Assembly (NCBI GenBank): GCA_963921795.1
Contig: OY997659.1
Span: 28,626,790-28,690,789 of the forward strand
Direction of reading: 5' to 3'
Origin: Nannobrachium achirus
Taxonomy: Eukaryota > Chordata > Actinopteri > Myctophiformes > Myctophidae
DNA length: 64,000 bases
Of this stretch, positions 26,395 through 37,981 are shown one piece after another (within the stretch, counting starts at the first letter, position 1; each line of letters opens with the position of its first letter). Below the pieces are notes generated by a model that saw nothing but the letters and a program-made list of their open reading frames with translations, was not told the origin of the DNA and did not search any database. The position numbers and the translations under genes were made by a program.

Positions 26395-27600
26395 ATGTGA
26401 CACATAATTGCAATATGGTGGTCAAGAAGTAAAATTATGAATACATTGTCATAAGTAAAACCTCATTTGATTCCTTCAGTGGGTGTGTTCTGAGACAGTG
26501 TAAAGTGTAAACCAGGGGTCTTCAACAGGGGGTCCAGGACCCCTATAGGGGGTCCTCAGAGTTACTACAGGGGGTCCACAAAATCTTTGTGTGATAGAAA
26601 CCTTTTTTTCTCCTTTTTTATATTAACCACTTGAACCCTAATGTACTTATTCTGAGAACTTAAGCCAAAAATAGCAGATCTACAAGCTCACAATGCCTCG
26701 CAGTGCGAGGCGTTGTGAGCTTGTAGATCGGCTATTTTCAGCAAAGAGGTTTGGTGTAGAGGGGGAAAAAAGAGCAGACTCAGTACAGAGTGAAAGGTCA
26801 AGTTTATTAGGCCTAAGTATTGGGGTTCAAGTGGTTAAATATCTGAAAACACAAATTGACATGAATTCAAAATACACTGATGATTGTGCTGTCAAAAAAT
26901 GAAACTATATGGAATCTATGAACAGGTTGTGGGGGTCCCTGCTTCATCTCTCTCTCAACAAAGGGGTCCTTGGCCTCAAAACGTTGAAGACCCCTGGTGT
27001 AAACTATCTGGAGATGCACAGTAGTGTGAAGTGAACTCCAATCTTGTTCTCTGTCCAATCTTGCCTCTGGCTCAGTAGTTGACTCTTTTTAGATGTGCCC
27101 TGCCTGTCAATGAGGCGGCTCCATGCTGTTTGTAGCTTTGCAAACAGCTCTCTGAAGAGAAAATGGGGAAGAATGGAGGGTTAGATATGGCAGAGAGAAA
27201 GGAGCACAGTAAGGAGGAGCCGAGAGCTCTTTCTACCCCTGGCAGAGTACCAATGTTTTAACTCTCTCTCGCTGAGGCGTGCAATCTTCTTCCTGTTAAG
27301 GATAGAGGGTGGGGATCAGTGGGCCTCTTTTCTGTTATAACTCTTTGCCATTTTCTCTGATCTCTGCACAACATCACGTCATAATGCTACCATACAGTGG
27401 CAGTAGGCTATATAGAGTCAGAAATGTTTGCTAGTATCCTAAACACAACCCACTAAGTCAAGACATTCTACTTTTGGCAGTTATTAATCAATTATTTTTT
27501 TGCACAGAATACCTGCAATAGAAGTAGGCCTAACAGTACTTTCCTATTTGAACACAAGTTGAGACATAGCTGGTACCATCAGATTCTGTCTCGCTCTCAT
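26395..27600 (+). pseudogene. Copy of ofd1 intron 12, with hAT insertion
   Basis: Stretches at 26465-26512 and 27000-27600 align colinearly with about 10130-10760 of ofd1 (ccatgctgtttgtagctttg, 'aaacagctctctgaag', 'aatcttcttcctgt'). Copies of exons 10-12 were not recognised between 25920 and 26395. The hAT element at 26513-26996 inserted after duplication. Confidence 0.85.
26513..26996. mobile_element. hAT MITE, CAGGGGTCTTCAAC ends, 8-bp target duplication
   Basis: Inverted ends caggggtcttcaac and gttgaagacccctg; target duplication gtgtaaac at 26505-26512 and 26997-27004. The ofd1 intron 12 parent (about 10174-10190, gtgtgaac) is the empty site. The palindromic core at 26669-26743 has tacaagctcacaatgcctcg and its complement. 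Confidence 0.95.
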
Positions 27601-27614
27601 ATTATCCCTCTCAG

Positions 27615-27747
27615 ATTTGGCCAAGCCGTCTGTAGTAGAGCAGCTGGCGTTAGAGCTCCAGTCCGGAGGCTGCAGAATGCCCGGAGGCTGGACGAGAGGC
27701 TTGACAACCAGAGACAGGTGCTGCATTAAGCACAGCTCCAGAGTGAG
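27615..27747 (+). pseudogene. Decayed copy of ofd1 exon 13
   Basis: About 90% similar to 10766-10896 with both splice sites kept (tcag before, gtcagtg after). It has an inserted GTA, loss of CAGACGGAG, a deleted GAGGAG and an in-frame TAA (ctgcattaagca), so it cannot encode the OFD1 segment. Confidence 0.93.
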
Positions 27748-27921
27748 GTCAGTGACACGCTTGCCTTCCCGTAGCGTGGGAAACAATATGGTCCATTATT
27801 ATGTATTATCTCATCTGCAACTCCATTCTCGACCACAAGGAGCACTTATAATTTCCACCAGGCCTGAATGGCCAAGGGCTGGAGAATACGTTTCGCTCCT
27901 GTCCGTGTGTGTGTCCGACTG

Positions 27922-28027
<106 letters not shown>

Positions 28028-28504
28028 TGAGCAGATAATCTTGAACACCGCTGGGCCAATCGGTGTTAAACTTTGCACGCTCTACCCCAGTAAGCCAAGG
28101 AAGAACCTTTACCACGTCCATGACTGACCCTATACGCAATAACGCCTGGTGGAGTTCTTCGCTCCAAGGAGCACACTTTTCTAGTTTATTATGAATTTTC
28201 TTTTGACTGTTTACTGTAAACACCACCATCAAGACTATTGGCCCACAATGCCAGTTGAATAATTTGCCTTAGGACTAGACCTTTGTGCAAAGTTTTGTTT
28301 ATTTTTATGCCTGATATGGCTGATTTCCTGATCGGATCGATTTTATCCAATCAGGAAATGTATTTGCCGTTCTTCTGTCTTTTGTCCAATGAATGACAAA
28401 TATAAGCTAGCCTCTAATGATAAACAAAAAGTAACAGCAAAAGGCTGTCCAAAAATAAACAAACCGGTTATAATATATGTTTTAATTCTTAGTGCTTGGC
28501 CTAG

Positions 28505-29520
28505 GCTACAGCGTATCAGCTTAGTGCAGACAAGCTGCTTCCACCTCACATCTATGTGGACAGGACTCTACTGAAGGGCAGGGTGGGCCATCCCCACTCT
28601 TAATAATGATTATGCTGGTGATGCTGTGTGCCTAGCAGCAGGTGTTCCCTGCAAGGGCACAGGAGTGACTCTAGGACAGGGGTCTTCAACATCTAAGGGG
28701 CCAAGGACCCCTTAGCTGAGAGGGAGATAAAGCAGGGACCCCCACTACATATTGTATAAAATTGTGTTGCAGATTTTCACAGATTTCATGCATGGATTCA
28801 TAGACTTGTTTGACAGCACTGTCATCAGTCTATGTTCGATTTGTGTTAATGTGGGGGTTTTTCTTCAGACATTTAACCATTTAACCTCTACACCAAACCT
28901 ATTTGCCAAAAATAGCCTATTTACAAGCTCTCAAAGCCTCGGAGGCTCTGAGAGCTTGCAGATCTGATATTTTTGGCTAAAGTTCTCCACAAAATAGGGA
29001 TTCGAGGGTTCAAGTTGTTCATTTAAAAGTATTATCCTATCACACAAAGATTTTGGCGGCCCCCCTGTAGTAACTCTGAGGACCCCCTAGAGGAGCCGGA
29101 CCCCCTGTTGAAGACCCCTGCTCTAGGACTAATGGAGGTGTCTAGGAACTACCTGCAGAGGGCAGTGTGCTCCATGAGACCCCACAGCAAGTGCATCCCT
29201 CCCAATCCCATACCATTCGCCCATCTCAACCTTCAGAAACCTCCCTGGGTCTCTCCAAGTCCAAGGACGCTCTCTGCCCAACACCTGCACTGTATAACCT
29301 CATGCCCAATCAGGGAACCCATCGTCAAAAAGATTACGGTACTTCATGCCCTGTCCCCCAGCAGAAAGCAACCTTCTCAGCACAGCAGAGCAGAGCAGGC
29401 CCAGCAGCAGATCTCAGGTGTGCTGTCTGTCATCTGCCGAGCCCCAGTTCAGAGCTGACAGAGGCCCACGTCCGCACTCGCTCTCCAGTGGCAGCTTCAA
29501 AGAGAACTCATAGAAAGTAC
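28505..29520 (+). pseudogene. Decayed copy of ofd1 exon 15, split by a MITE
   Basis: 28513-28620 matches 12078-12160 (cttagtgcagacaagctgct, 'atctatgtggacagg', 'gaagggcagggtggg'). 29130-29520 matches 12305-12672 (cagagggc, 'cccacagcaagtgcatccc', 'agaactcatagaaa'). The hAT element 28677-29120 separates them. Many indels destroy the frame; the donor has become aaagtac. Confidence 0.9.
28677..29120. mobile_element. hAT MITE, CAGGGGTCTTCAAC ends, 8-bp target duplication
   Basis: Ends caggggtcttcaac and gttgaagacccctg with target duplication ctctagga at 28669-28676 and 29121-29128. It sits inside the exon 15 copy. Palindromic core at about 28908-28974 (acaagctctcaaagcctcgg and complement). Confidence 0.95.
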
Positions 29521-29679
29521 AGAAGTGGTTTTATTCTAGCCTGTCAAAATCACTCAACGCGATATGGAAATCCACTTTAAACTGGGGGGGGATATGACTG
29601 TCTGTAAGTGTGTTTGTTTGACCCTGTCAGCACTCAGCACTGGTGCCCGTCTGTCTCTATATTTAATACAGCTTAAGAA

Positions 29680-29865
29680 GGTTTTACACATTTGACACAG
29701 TAAACCCATATCCTGTCTGGTCAGGTGTTTGAATACTTGAATACTGTTCATGTTCTAGGAGCGGTGTATAATCAAAATTTAAACCCCTTTCCCCCATTTC
29801 TCCTGTGCCATTCCTGAAAGGTAACACCTGGCATGGCTTTAACGAGGACAGGACAGTATTAGTCA
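29680..29865 (+). pseudogene. Copy of ofd1 intron 15 end and exon 16 remnants
   Basis: Matches 12815-13085 with most of exon 16 deleted: 'taaacccatatcctgtc', 'caggtgtttgaat', 'tttctcctgtgccattcc', then directly 'ggtaacacctggcatggctt', the exon 16 donor region. Confidence 0.85.
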
Positions 29866-29885
29866 TTACAGAGGGACAGTCTATG

Positions 29886-30115
29886 CCTAGAGTCTTCAAA
29901 TGTTTTTCAGACCAAAGACCCCTTAGTTGAGAGAGAGGAGAAGCAGGGACCCCCACCACCTTTTCATACATTTTATAGTTGCATCGTTTGACAGCATGAT
30001 CATCATCATCAGTGTAATTTGGATCCATGTTAATGTGTATTATCAGACATTTAACCACTTAAACAGTCAATGCCTATTCAAACTTGACCTTTCACTCTGT
30101 ACTTGGTCTATTTTC
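29886..30115. mobile_element. Truncated hAT MITE of the CAGGGGTCTTCAAC family
   Basis: Begins gagtcttcaaatgtttttca and shares 'aaagaccccttagttgagag' and 'gcagggaccccc' with the other copies; it ends before the palindromic core. Confidence 0.6.
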
Positions 30116-30130
30116 CCGAGTCCCCATAAA

Positions 30131-30365
30131 CCAATCCAGTGACTTTGATTGGTGCAGAGCTGAGCATGGATCAGATTATAAATACCATCATTTATCTATT
30201 TCACTCCCTAACCCTTAAATTCAACACATTCTTTCAATGTACTAAAATCTTGTTTTATTTGATGGCCTTCCTGCCCTGGCAGTTGGCCTTTGTGCCCTAA
30301 AAAAATGGACAACACCAAAGGCCAAGTAGCCTCGCCCCTAAAATGACGAAAAACCAGGCCTCTAG
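30131..30365 (+). repeat. Left copy of a direct repeat, partner at 42541-42790
   Basis: Shares gctgagcatggatcagatt, 'cttgttttatttgatggc', 'ttcctgccctggca' and 'aaaggccaagt' with 42541-42790 in the same orientation. The pair lie about 12.4 kb apart and bracket the repeat block. Confidence 0.75.
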
Positions 30366-30760
30366 TCAGCGCCATGGTCATTAACCATATCAGCACCCTA
30401 GTCAGTCGACAGGCCTTGACCACATGCCTGCAAGCAAGCCTGCACTGGCCCTGTCCAGGGCCACTTAGGGCTGGCCAAACGGCCCCCTGTAGGCGGCCCA
30501 CACTGGGCCCCAGAGGGTTTGAACATTGGCAAAGTGTTGGCCCCAAAGTGCTGGGCCTGCGTGGGCAGCCCTTACTTAGCCCTCACATTGTGAGGGCTAA
30601 GTAAGGGCTGCCCTCACAAGCCTACACTGGGCCGGCATAGGCCCACTAGGGGCCCTGAATAGGCAGCCCTCACTTGGCCATCAAGAAGCCCTATTTACTG
30701 CCCTAACTAGGCCCTCACTATTCCCACAATGGTTTTGTAGTCTATTTCCTCTGTTGCATC
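30366..30760. repeat. GC-rich subterminal repeat cluster, left
   Basis: Dense in GGCC/GGGCC and gggctgccc motifs, including a hairpin at 30569-30614 (cagcccttacttagccctca and complement). Similar motifs appear at 34635-34910, suggesting the two ends of one large element. Confidence 0.6.
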
Positions 30761-31649
30761 AATAATTATGTTTAAACCATTTCAACTACTGTAACTTAAA
30801 TTCACTTTAGGAAAAAAACAAAACTATTATTCTATTCATCTAAAATGTATAAAAAAAATAACAATAGTCAAAGGGATTAAAATCAATGTATTTATTAAAT
30901 GCAAAACAAATATAAAACACCACAACATATACATTCAGTTGAACAACATTGGGGTTTCCAATTTTCAATACTTTTACTTCACTATATCTTAAAAGGCAGA
31001 CATTGTACTTTTATTCCACTACAATCATTTTAAAACTTTAGTTGCTATTTACTTTTTAGATTTTGATTATTATTAAAAACATACATTGAACACCTCAGCC
31101 CTATATACATTTCGGCCATTTGAAAAAAAGAGCTCTACAAGCCTGTGATGTGACGCATAGTGAGCTAATAGATCTGCAATTTTCAAGATCTTACATTTGA
31201 AAACTTGTGAAATGGGACATCCAGCATAATAAGTACTTTCTACTTCTGGTACTTTAAGTAAATGTTGATACCAATACTTTTGTACTTGTACAAACTTTGT
31301 TTGTTTTAGAGTATTCAGGGATTAGGATAACATTATTTACATGCATCATCTCTTAATTAAATCCCTTATAACTACTCCTTATACCCCGACCTCAGCACTA
31401 CCATGCAACTGTGGGTAATAAAAAAATACCCACAGAAAGAAAATACAATGTCAGGAACTGAATAGCACAGTCTAACTTTGCAGTTTATTGTCAAGTGTTG
31501 ATCTGGGTGGGGTGGATTGTGATTAAGGTCAACCAATAAACTGGAACGAAGGACCCAGAATTGTGTGATTGATTTCAAACAACAACAAAAGCACACACAT
31601 TTTTAACAAATCATTTTTTTTAAACAAACTATAAACAACAACAAAACAA

Positions 31650-34045
31650 CCAACCTCCAGATGCAGGAACTCTTCAACTATGGGCTTGGATTGGCTTTGT
31701 CCCATTTTCTTGTATCCACTGTACCCTATAGATGGAGGTCTGCAAAATGTATCGGCCGAACTTATGTTGTTTGTCAGCCACTCTGACATTTGCAGGACTT
31801 GCTCTAGCAGTTACATCTGATTCTGTGATGAGCAGAGAAAAGAATACATTCTCACTTAGAAAATAGTGGTAGATGAAGACATCCGAGTTTACAATGTAGA
31901 GTTCTTTGTTGCAAAGAGCATACAGTCATCCACTTCGAAATGCAAGTGAGTTGAATATACTATTGACACCTTGATCTTGATGTACCTGGCAGGATGACTC
32001 GGGTCTCTTCCCTCTTGAATTCAACCCTAGCGCTGTCGGCACCTTTTCCAGACATTGTGGAGGTGCTCCTCCAGGTACCCTGATGCTGGTTTATGACTCC
32101 TCCCCGGGGTGAACCATTCATCTTAAAGTAAAGGAAATAAGCAGAGGAACACACACACGTTAGGAAACAACAGGCAGCAACACCAAGTTGACAATGTGTG
32201 TTCATAATTTGCTTTGTGCATTATATAGGATAAAGTGTATAGTAGTTAGTCTAGCTCAGCTAGACAATCCACCCATGTTAAAACAAGGTGATATTTACTG
32301 CAGTTAGCGGCATTAGTATATAATCTGGCTAAGCCAGGCTATATAGTAGTAGCTTTACTTACATAGCATGTGCCCTGACAGTCCCTCAGATATGGAAATT
32401 GATCCACTATCGATAATGCCAGGGTTGCCTTCATAGCTGAAGTTGGACTTACTGTAGACAATAGATATATAAATGCTACTAAACAACCTAAACTATTAAT
32501 TGAATACAGTCCTTACAAAATATTTTATGTAAAAGCTTTTTGAAATGGATTGCTTGGATGGAACCCTACAGTATGTGGTTCACATAAGTGAAAATGTATC
32601 TACCACTAGTTAAAAAATTGCTTAATCTTGATTGATACTCACTTCTCTCCGAAGCGCTCCTCCATCAGGTGGGCATACAGTATATGGACCATTGATATGG
32701 AGATTGATCAGGAGAGCTTCTTCTGAAAACCACAAAACAAACATTTCCCATCATCTATTTTGCTGAAGATCTAACAGATATTTTTAATAAAAAAGAGAAG
32801 GCAAAATAAATTAAAACTACAGAACATTAATTTCAAAGTAGACTAGACCACCCTCCCCTCCCTACAGTCAATGAAGCAAGGCTGCAAAGCTGCTCGCCCA
32901 GACAAAGTGAACTTACGAATGTTGCTCCATCTTCCACCAAAGCTCTTTGCTGGTCTGTAGGCAATACTGGTTGTGGTGAGTCTTCTGGTGCTGGTATGGG
33001 CTGCAGCAAAATAGTAGGCTCTGGTGTGGGGCTAGAATAATAGAAAAGTATAAAAGTATGAAAAGAAAATTATTAGCACCAGGGTCAGAGCTACATTGTT
33101 AAAATGATAATAAAAAAATACAAATAAAAACATTTACACAAAACATTGCATACACTTACTATACAATAGTTCACCCTGTAATCCAGTGGTTCTCAATGTG
33201 TGGGTCAGGACCCTTCAGGGGATCTACAAGCTCACAACACCAGTTTGCAGTTGAACTTCTGAGCTTGTAGATCTGCCACTTTCACACTAATTACCAATGG
33301 AACGGAATCAAACAGTCCATGTGCTTGTCAGGGTTTTGGAGTCCCCAATTCAAATATAATATTTTTAGGGGGTCATCAATTCAAATCTGATTACCGTATT
33401 TTGTTGGGGTCCCCAGTTCAAAGTGGGGTCACAGTTGCCTGAAAAGGTTGAGAACCACTGCTGTGATCCATATTTAAAATGCATGTCACATGGCTTAGAC
33501 CAGAAGTTAACTACAGGCCCCAGCTTCCTGATAAGTAATGAAAGGAGCGATTCCCAGTTTTGAGGGAAAAAAAAGAAAAATATCCTTTATCCCCAAATAC
33601 CTTAACTAATAACTACATTTTGAAACACACATAACACATTTTGTCTCTTTAGACCTACTCTGGTGTACCTCAAGCAGGTGTCGTTGAAATTTCAGCTGTG
33701 GTCCAAGGAGATATACAGTATGAGGGATGCCAAGCGTTCTCCATTCCAGGAGAAAGAAGCACTCTGTGTCAATCCGTTGCTCTGCAAAATATTGTTTTAA
33801 CAGAGACACAAACTGTTTTTACAAGCTGTTTATAAAGGCTGTCTGTTTCAAGGGATAATGTGGTTATCTAATATGAGATAATGCCATAACAGTCATGTGT
33901 ACTATTGTACATTCAGTAAAATGCATTCAGTAAAATGCCCATTACAGTACATACCTTCAAAAGACGTGACCCACTCAGTCAGATTCCATGTAGGCTATAT
34001 GGTTATCTTTGACAAACTCATCCAACTTTAGGAAAAGAAGTAAGG
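31650..34045 (-). pseudogene. Possible broken multi-exon gene with a SAM-like segment
   Basis: I do not recognise this as a named gene. On the minus strand several short open segments are bounded by plausible splice signals: about 34030-33959, 33793-33671, 33030-32919, 32719-32642, 32452-32363, 32130-31987 and 31815-31658. The second encodes RIDTECFFLLEWRTLGIPHT followed by YLLGPQLKFQRHLLE, which has the spacing of the C-terminal half of a SAM domain (helix, LGI, LGP.LK). The first encodes LDEFVKDNHIAYMES and then needs a one-base shift to continue as LTEWVTSFE. The remaining segments are open but not assignable. It is flanked by GC-rich motifs on both sides and may be cargo of a transposon. 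Function is not assigned. Confidence 0.3.
33184..33460. mobile_element. hAT-like MITE with 8-bp target duplication
   Basis: Ends cagtggttctcaa and ttgagaaccactg; flanks ctgtaatc (33176-33183) and ctgtgatc (33461-33468). The core palindrome gatctacaagctcacaacac...gagcttgtagatctgccac is at about 33221-33280. It interrupts the minus-strand gene-like island. Confidence 0.9.
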
Positions 34046-34629
34046 AACAGAAACATATTTAGGGCAACATATGGATGGTGTGTGAGTGTGCACAAATTGT
34101 TAGCCATTTCTCACTAGTTTTTACACAAACCAAACTATAGCTAGCTAACAAATAATTCACTTGTTGCCACACTATTTTATAACTTGCTAATTTAGCTAGA
34201 TATGTATTTGACACAACAAGGTTAAGCTTTATTTATGCTCCATGGCACAATGTATTTGGTATCCGAAAATAGCAGATCTACAAGCTCACAAAGTTTACAA
34301 TAATAACTTGGTGTAACTCTGGGTAAACAGCTGGCCAGCTATGGCCAACATTAGCAAGTTGAGTTAGCTAAGTTAGCTAATGCCAATATCCACCCTTTGT
34401 GGTTTGTGTGAACAATGCTAAGAGAAATGAAAGAACAGAAAATGCATTATCTTATTGGCTATTATCTTATATTAATGTCAAAAGCAGGTCCTTACTGTAC
34501 CATTTCACCATTAAATAGCAGCCATGTCCAAATCACTGGTTCATCTCCTCCTGTCATTAGCTGCTGTCCAGTGGTAGTGAATGAAAAGGCGGGAACAATA
34601 AATAAATACATAAAAAAGGTGAAAAGAGC

Positions 34630-34912
34630 GGTAAATTTTGAGGGCTGCCCTCAGTACGCCCGTTTAGGCCCATAGCATAGTTCTACCTTTGGGCCCAATG
34701 CAGTTTTTGTGTGGGCAGCCCACATCATTTGCCGCTCCTTTCACACGTACGGGCTGCCCACAGTACGCCAATGGTTAGCCCATGATGAATCAACAGCTGT
34801 GGGTCTTATTTGGGCAATGCCACTATGGGCCTGTGGAGGTAAAGAGAGGGCTGGCATTGCCCTCACTGCCCACACATAGCCTGCAGAGGCCCAACCAGGG
34901 CTTGCTTGCAGG
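34630..34912. repeat. GC-rich subterminal repeat cluster, right
   Basis: Contains gggctgccc and gggcagccc several times ('gggctgcccacagtacgcc'). It mirrors the cluster at 30366-30760. Confidence 0.55.
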
Positions 34913-36125
34913 GATGTGTACTGAGATTTGGACACAATCTGTCGGAGTAATATTATATAACATTTGGCTAGTGTAAAAAATCCTTGTGTTTCATAAACTT
35001 TCATTTTGTAGCATTATTTCAGTGGGTCCTGTTTTCAGTGGTTAATTACATTAGGTTTTACTTTGCTCTTGTGTTCCTTTTATTTTGTAGGCATCATTGT
35101 TCCTAGTTTGCTCTTTTTACCCTTGTCCTTGTTACTGTTACCTGTCTTGTCTCACCTGCCTATGCTTGCGCGTTTTCTCCACCTGTGTCCTGCTAGTCTC
35201 TTAGCCAATCCCTGTGTTGATTGTCAGTTGTGTTCACCTGTGTCTGGTTAACCCTGTGAGTATTTGAACCCTCAGTTCCATAGGTTCTCTTCCAGTTCTT
35301 GAATGCTGTTATGTGCAAATCAATTATTTTCTAGTGGTTGCTGTATATGTCTACGGTCATTCTTGTCGTCCTGTGTTTGGTGGAATAAACTATCTTTTAT
35401 AGACCTGTTTCTGCCTCCTGACTGTCTCTTGAGTCACACCCTGACTTAAAGGAGTTTAGGATGTTTTAAGTCAGCTCCTGCATTGGCATGGAATATTCTA
35501 TGAAAAACATCATACCCTGACAAATTAAGTCATACAGTATTGCAGTTAATAAAATAATGTCATACTCTCTTGTGAGGCAAAATGTTTGCAGTACAGCTAT
35601 CAGTTCAATTTAAATGATTGGTGTTCGTTGCAATAAATACATAAAATGTAAGTGTTTGTTTTCAATTTAATACGTAATTTCTTATTAGAAGAACAGCTCA
35701 AAGCAATACAGTTTAGAAGTTTTCTCGAATAAACTTAATTAAGATAAACAATGAAGCTGGGGTTATAATACCACAATGAGAAACTAGTTGCAAACATAGT
35801 CATATGTTTTTATTCAACAGTCAAAAGTGAAAACCGCAAATGCACTTGATTTTACAAAAACATATTTAAAAAAGAACTTGGTAAACAACTGCTATTGTCT
35901 TGATCATCTGAAACTAAGAAATTGTGCTTTCAATGAAAGTGTAAATCTGGGTGTTCTAATAAGATGCTTTTAAAGAACAACCTAAATTGCAGTTGTCATT
36001 ATGAACCCTAGTCATATCTAGTAGAATCATGCATTCTGTCAGGGGTAGAGGTGTTTGCTGTGGATTTTCATCTTTTGACCTGTCGGCTATCCTTTTCACT
36101 TTAAATGTAACCTCCAACCTGTTAT

Positions 36126-36200
36126 TAGTGTGAAAAGCCTGGTGGTAGAGTGGTAAAGCAGAGGACTCACAACCTGAAGATGGTGGGTTTGAATCTTACT
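36126..36200 (+). mobile_element. tRNA-like SINE head
   Basis: A-box-like gtggtagagtggta and B-box-like gggtttgaatc at tRNA spacing. The rest of the SINE is not clear. It is not a functional tRNA because the acceptor stem does not pair. Confidence 0.45.
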
Positions 36201-37054
36201 ACTTACTACTAAGTCTTTAACTATGGTCTTTTTAAGGCGAAGAGCATGGAAGCAGCTCCACCTCCCTCGTCACGCCCTCTTTTAGCTCTGGTATGAGAGG
36301 GAGGAGCATTGGAGGCAGCCCAACCTCTTTTAGCTCCGGTAGGAGAGGGTGGAGCATAGATAAAGCCTGCCTCCAGGGGGGAGGAGTTTAAGAAATTTGC
36401 ATATTCATCATATAATTAATTCTTACATTTTTATCCCCATCTTTGTTTGCTTCTTTTGAGGCATTTGTTATTGTTTAATTATGTTCTTTATTTTACCCCA
36501 TCGCAGGTTTGACCTTACCAGGTTATTTTAGTGAAGCTTTTGAGATTTTTTGTTATTGTTTGTGCTTTGGTTTTGTTTGAGCTTTGAACCTACAACCTTT
36601 GATGCTTTAACCTTTGATTTATCTTTTGAGCCATGCTGGCATAAAGATACAATTCACCGTTTGTCAGCCTTCTGATTGGTCCCTGAGACTCCCTGACTGG
36701 CCAACCAGAAAAAACCATTCACTTTTTGCTATCGGGGGTGGAGTTTGTGCAGTGGAGAATGTTGCTTCAGGCTTTCAACAACTGTCTGCTCTGCGCGACA
36801 CGGCGTTCGTCCAGTACGGCCGCGGGCGGTGATAGCGATCTCGCTCATCATAATGAATAAGCTTCAACAAACTAGTTCACATGGACCTTATCAATGGTCT
36901 AAGAGTTACGATTGGGTACATATATTTTAAATGGGCAGAATTACGAAAAGCCAGCCTATTATGTGAGGAGAACTATAATCTGGCTCTCCTCTTCCTACCC
37001 AAGATGCAATGCGCTTTCTCTTTCTATTTCTATTCTCTCTCTGATCCAGAGGAT

Positions 37055-37435
37055 TAAACTAATTAAAACATATATTTTCGGGGGAAAACTACTGTATTGC
37101 TATGTAATTACTGTACCTTTTTCTTCCCTTTTTATTAATATCACGTAGATGTGTTTTTTTTGGTACTTTATATAGCTGTAATGAGGCTATGAAAAAATAA
37201 AAAAATACCATCCACTTCCACTATAAAAGAATCGGCAATGGATGATTCTGTCCCACTGGGATTAAACAAATTAAAACATATATTTTCGGGGAAACCCCCT
37301 GTTTTGCAATGTAACTACTGTACCTTTGTCTTCCCTTTTTATTAATATCACTTAGATGTTTTTCCTTTGGTACTTTATATAGCTGTAATGAGGCTATGAA
37401 AAAATAAAAAAATCCCATTCACTGCCACTATAAAA
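37055..37435 (+). repeat. Tandem duplication of about 208 bp
   Basis: Two copies starting near 37058 and 37265 share aattaaaacatatattttcg, 'cttccctttttattaatatc' and 'agctgtaatgaggctatgaa'. Confidence 0.9.
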
Positions 37436-37981
37436 ACAATCTGCCCAGGGTCAAATGTCCCACCATAGTAACAGGGCAGAATGGGGGGGATTTGCAAAAG
37501 CCTGAATTGGGAATGTAATACTTGACCCACTTTTTAGAATTCAAATGGACAGTGAAAATGTTCATCATGAGTTTTGAACCCCAAACCTTTCATATATGAA
37601 CCCTTGATTTATCTCTTGAGCCACGACAACTTGTAAGAAATAACTGAAACGTAATACTTAATCCATATTTTAGAATTTGGATGGACAGTGAAAATGTAAC
37701 CTGACATCGCCAGCCTCTTTCACACACTTCGTCGTGGGGTGGAGTTCAGTCGGGCTGGAACCCAGGCTATTGAAAATGCTCCTTTAGGAGCTTTGAACTC
37801 CAAACCTTTGGTGCACAAACCACATATTTATCTTTTAAGCCACACTGGCCTACAAGATGCCATTGACAACCTAATACTTAACCCAGCTTTTAGAATTTTG
37901 GTGAAAATGTTCTTTGTGATTGTTAAATCCGTATTTGAAAATTAGCTGGGAGGGAATCCGTCAAAAAACATCAACTTTGGG

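Larger units (their letters stand above)
34915..37965 (+). repeat. Direct duplication, copy 1
   Basis: Parts at 34915-35165, 36310-36400, 36430-36650 and 37515-37940 match 40738-40967, 40975-41035, 41055-41555 and 41560-41960 in order and orientation (for example 'gttactgttacctgtcttgt' and 'cacacttcgtc'). Copy 1 carries extra sequence; no gene is evident. Confidence 0.8.

Noticed and set aside
36126..36200. tRNA gene
   Set aside because: Box-like motifs only; no acceptor stem and poor anticodon arm.
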